From Robiginitomaculum antarcticum DSM 21748 (lineage in GTDB: Bacteria; Pseudomonadota; Alphaproteobacteria; Caulobacterales; Maricaulaceae): DNA of 64,000 bases. Shown piece by piece: positions 63,406 to 64,000 of this stretch. The notes under the pieces are model-generated. The model did not search any database and was not told where the DNA came from. It saw only the letters and a list, made by a program, of their open reading frames with translations. Positions within the stretch are counted from its first letter, which is position 1; the number at the start of each line of letters is the position of its first letter. The translations under genes were made by a program, and so were the position numbers. The stretch lies in the NCBI RefSeq assembly GCF_000365025.1, contig NZ_KB823012.1:248001-312000 (forward strand), read 5' to 3'.

Positions 63406-64000
63406 TACGGGCTCCAGCTTTCCGCTTCCGGCTCGCCTTCTTTTTTCTCGGCGGCGCGGCGCGCATCGACTAATTTAAACACTTCACCCAGAACGTCTCT
63501 GACGCCTTCGCCGGATACACCTGACACATGAAGGGGGGTCTTCCCCGACGCCTTTTTAATCGCCTTGGATACCTTTTTTAGCGTGTCGGCATCCACGGCG
63601 TCAATTTTATTAAGGGCCAGGATTTCCGGCTTCTCGGAAAGGCCGTTTTCATAGGCTGCAAGCTCGCCGCGAATGATTTTATACGCTTCAACAGGGTCTT
63701 TACCGGTGACATCGACCAGATGGACAAGTGCTGCGCAGCGTTCAATATGGCCGAGAAAACGCGTGCCGATGCCCGCGCCTTCGCTCGCGCCTTCGATCAG
63801 GCCCGGAATATCAGCCAGAACGAAACGCGCGGTTTCAGCGTAATCGACCACGCCCAGATGGGGGCGCAAAGTCGTAAAGGGATAGGCGGCGGTTTTCGGC
63901 TTGGCCGCGCTGACTGCGGACAAAAATGTTGATTTTCCGGCATTAGGCAGACCGACCAGCCCGGCGTCTGCAATGAGTTTTAGCCGCAGCCAGACCCAGC
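63405..64000 (-). CDS. obgE: Obg-family GTPase, C-terminal part (runs off right edge)
   Basis: Open from the window edge. P-loop [31 protein letters not shown], switch I/G3 [31 protein letters not shown]4 [12 protein letters not shown] and G5 SGVSGEGV are present; the N-terminal glycine-rich Obg domain is outside. Obg GTPases act in 50S assembly and stress response and are essential. The frame continues beyond the first ATG (63923), so the real start lies outside. Confidence 0.97.
   Translation of the reverse strand, partial: WVWLRLKLIADAGLVGLPNAGKSTFLSAVSAAKPKTAAYPFTTLRPHLGVVDYAETARFVLADIPGLIEGASEGAGIGTRFLGHIERCAALVHLVDVTGKDPVEAYKIIRGELAAYENGLSEKPEILALNKIDAVDADTLKKVSKAIKKASGKTPLHVSGVSGEGVRDVLGEVFKLVDARRAAEKKEGEPEAESWSP

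Overview
The window looks like chromosomal DNA of a free-living, aerobic, Gram-negative alphaproteobacterium, most likely from the Hyphomonadaceae/Maricaulales-Caulobacterales side. The inference rests on gene content: small alphaproteobacterial families (DUF2093, DUF4170, DUF2937), a class I LysRS, an F1 ATP synthase operon whose beta subunit has a Lys/Ala-rich N-terminal extension, and the order obg-proB-proA-nadD // rsfS-rlmH-envC-ctpA-polysaccharide deacetylase-rppH. No rRNA, tRNA, CRISPR array, transposase or prophage was seen. Coding density is high and base composition is even, except for one AT-rich orphan gene near 42.2-42.8 kb.

Layout. 1-2.3 kb: minus-strand lipoprotein (cut by the left edge), DUF2093, xseA. 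2.3-2.85 kb: gene-free, with inverted repeats and a dispersed repeat. 2.85-9.7 kb: purD, secreted amidohydrolase, META lipoprotein, rluB-like pseudouridine synthase, tadA, EamA and TSUP transporters. 9.8-13.9 kb: valine catabolism operon (mmsA, DUF2937, acyl-CoA dehydrogenase, mmsB). 13.8-15.3 kb: GT2 glycosyltransferase. 15.4-16.0 kb: a 58-bp promoter-bearing direct repeat brackets an unknown 59-residue gene just upstream of the lysyl-tRNA synthetase gene. 17.6-20.5 kb: S24/HTH regulator divergent from a PKD-domain autotransporter. 20.6-23.6 kb: amtB, DUF952-pyrD. 23.6-33.2 kb: a long minus-strand run (MATE, two thioesterases, MsbA-like ABC exporter, DUF4170, inositol-phosphatase family enzyme, PmbA, MAPEG, FrnE-like DsbA, Na+/alanine symporter). 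33.3-41.6 kb: aromatic aminotransferase, mtgA, PPK2, a YceI-cytochrome b561-YceI operon, an ECF sigma factor with its likely anti-sigma, a DUF6249-like protein, ABC-F ATPase. 41.6-43.0 kb: structured non-coding DNA and the AT-rich orphan. 43.0-49.3 kb: atpHAG-D-(66 aa)-C and a MOSC protein. 49.4-53.0 kb: phosphoesterase, TonB_C lipoprotein, MFS transporter, rppH. 53.0-64 kb: cell-envelope and ribosome-maturation cluster, a zinc-type TonB receptor cassette on the opposite strand, then nadD, proA, proB and obg (cut by the right edge).

Points deserving attention: (i) the direct-repeat-bracketed 59-aa gene with a strong leader hairpin; (ii) a polysaccharide deacetylase gene split by a 4-bp tandem duplication; (iii) rsfS with no normal start codon except one that removes a conserved helix, beside what looks like an insertion of the zinc-receptor cassette; (iv) a repeat shared by two gene-free regions 39 kb apart; (v) the AT-rich orphan gene; (vi) the S24 regulator/autotransporter pair with a palindromic operator; (vii) domain oddities in the alanine symporter, MtgA and AtpD. 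All function calls come from reading the sequence and remembered family features; no database search was run.
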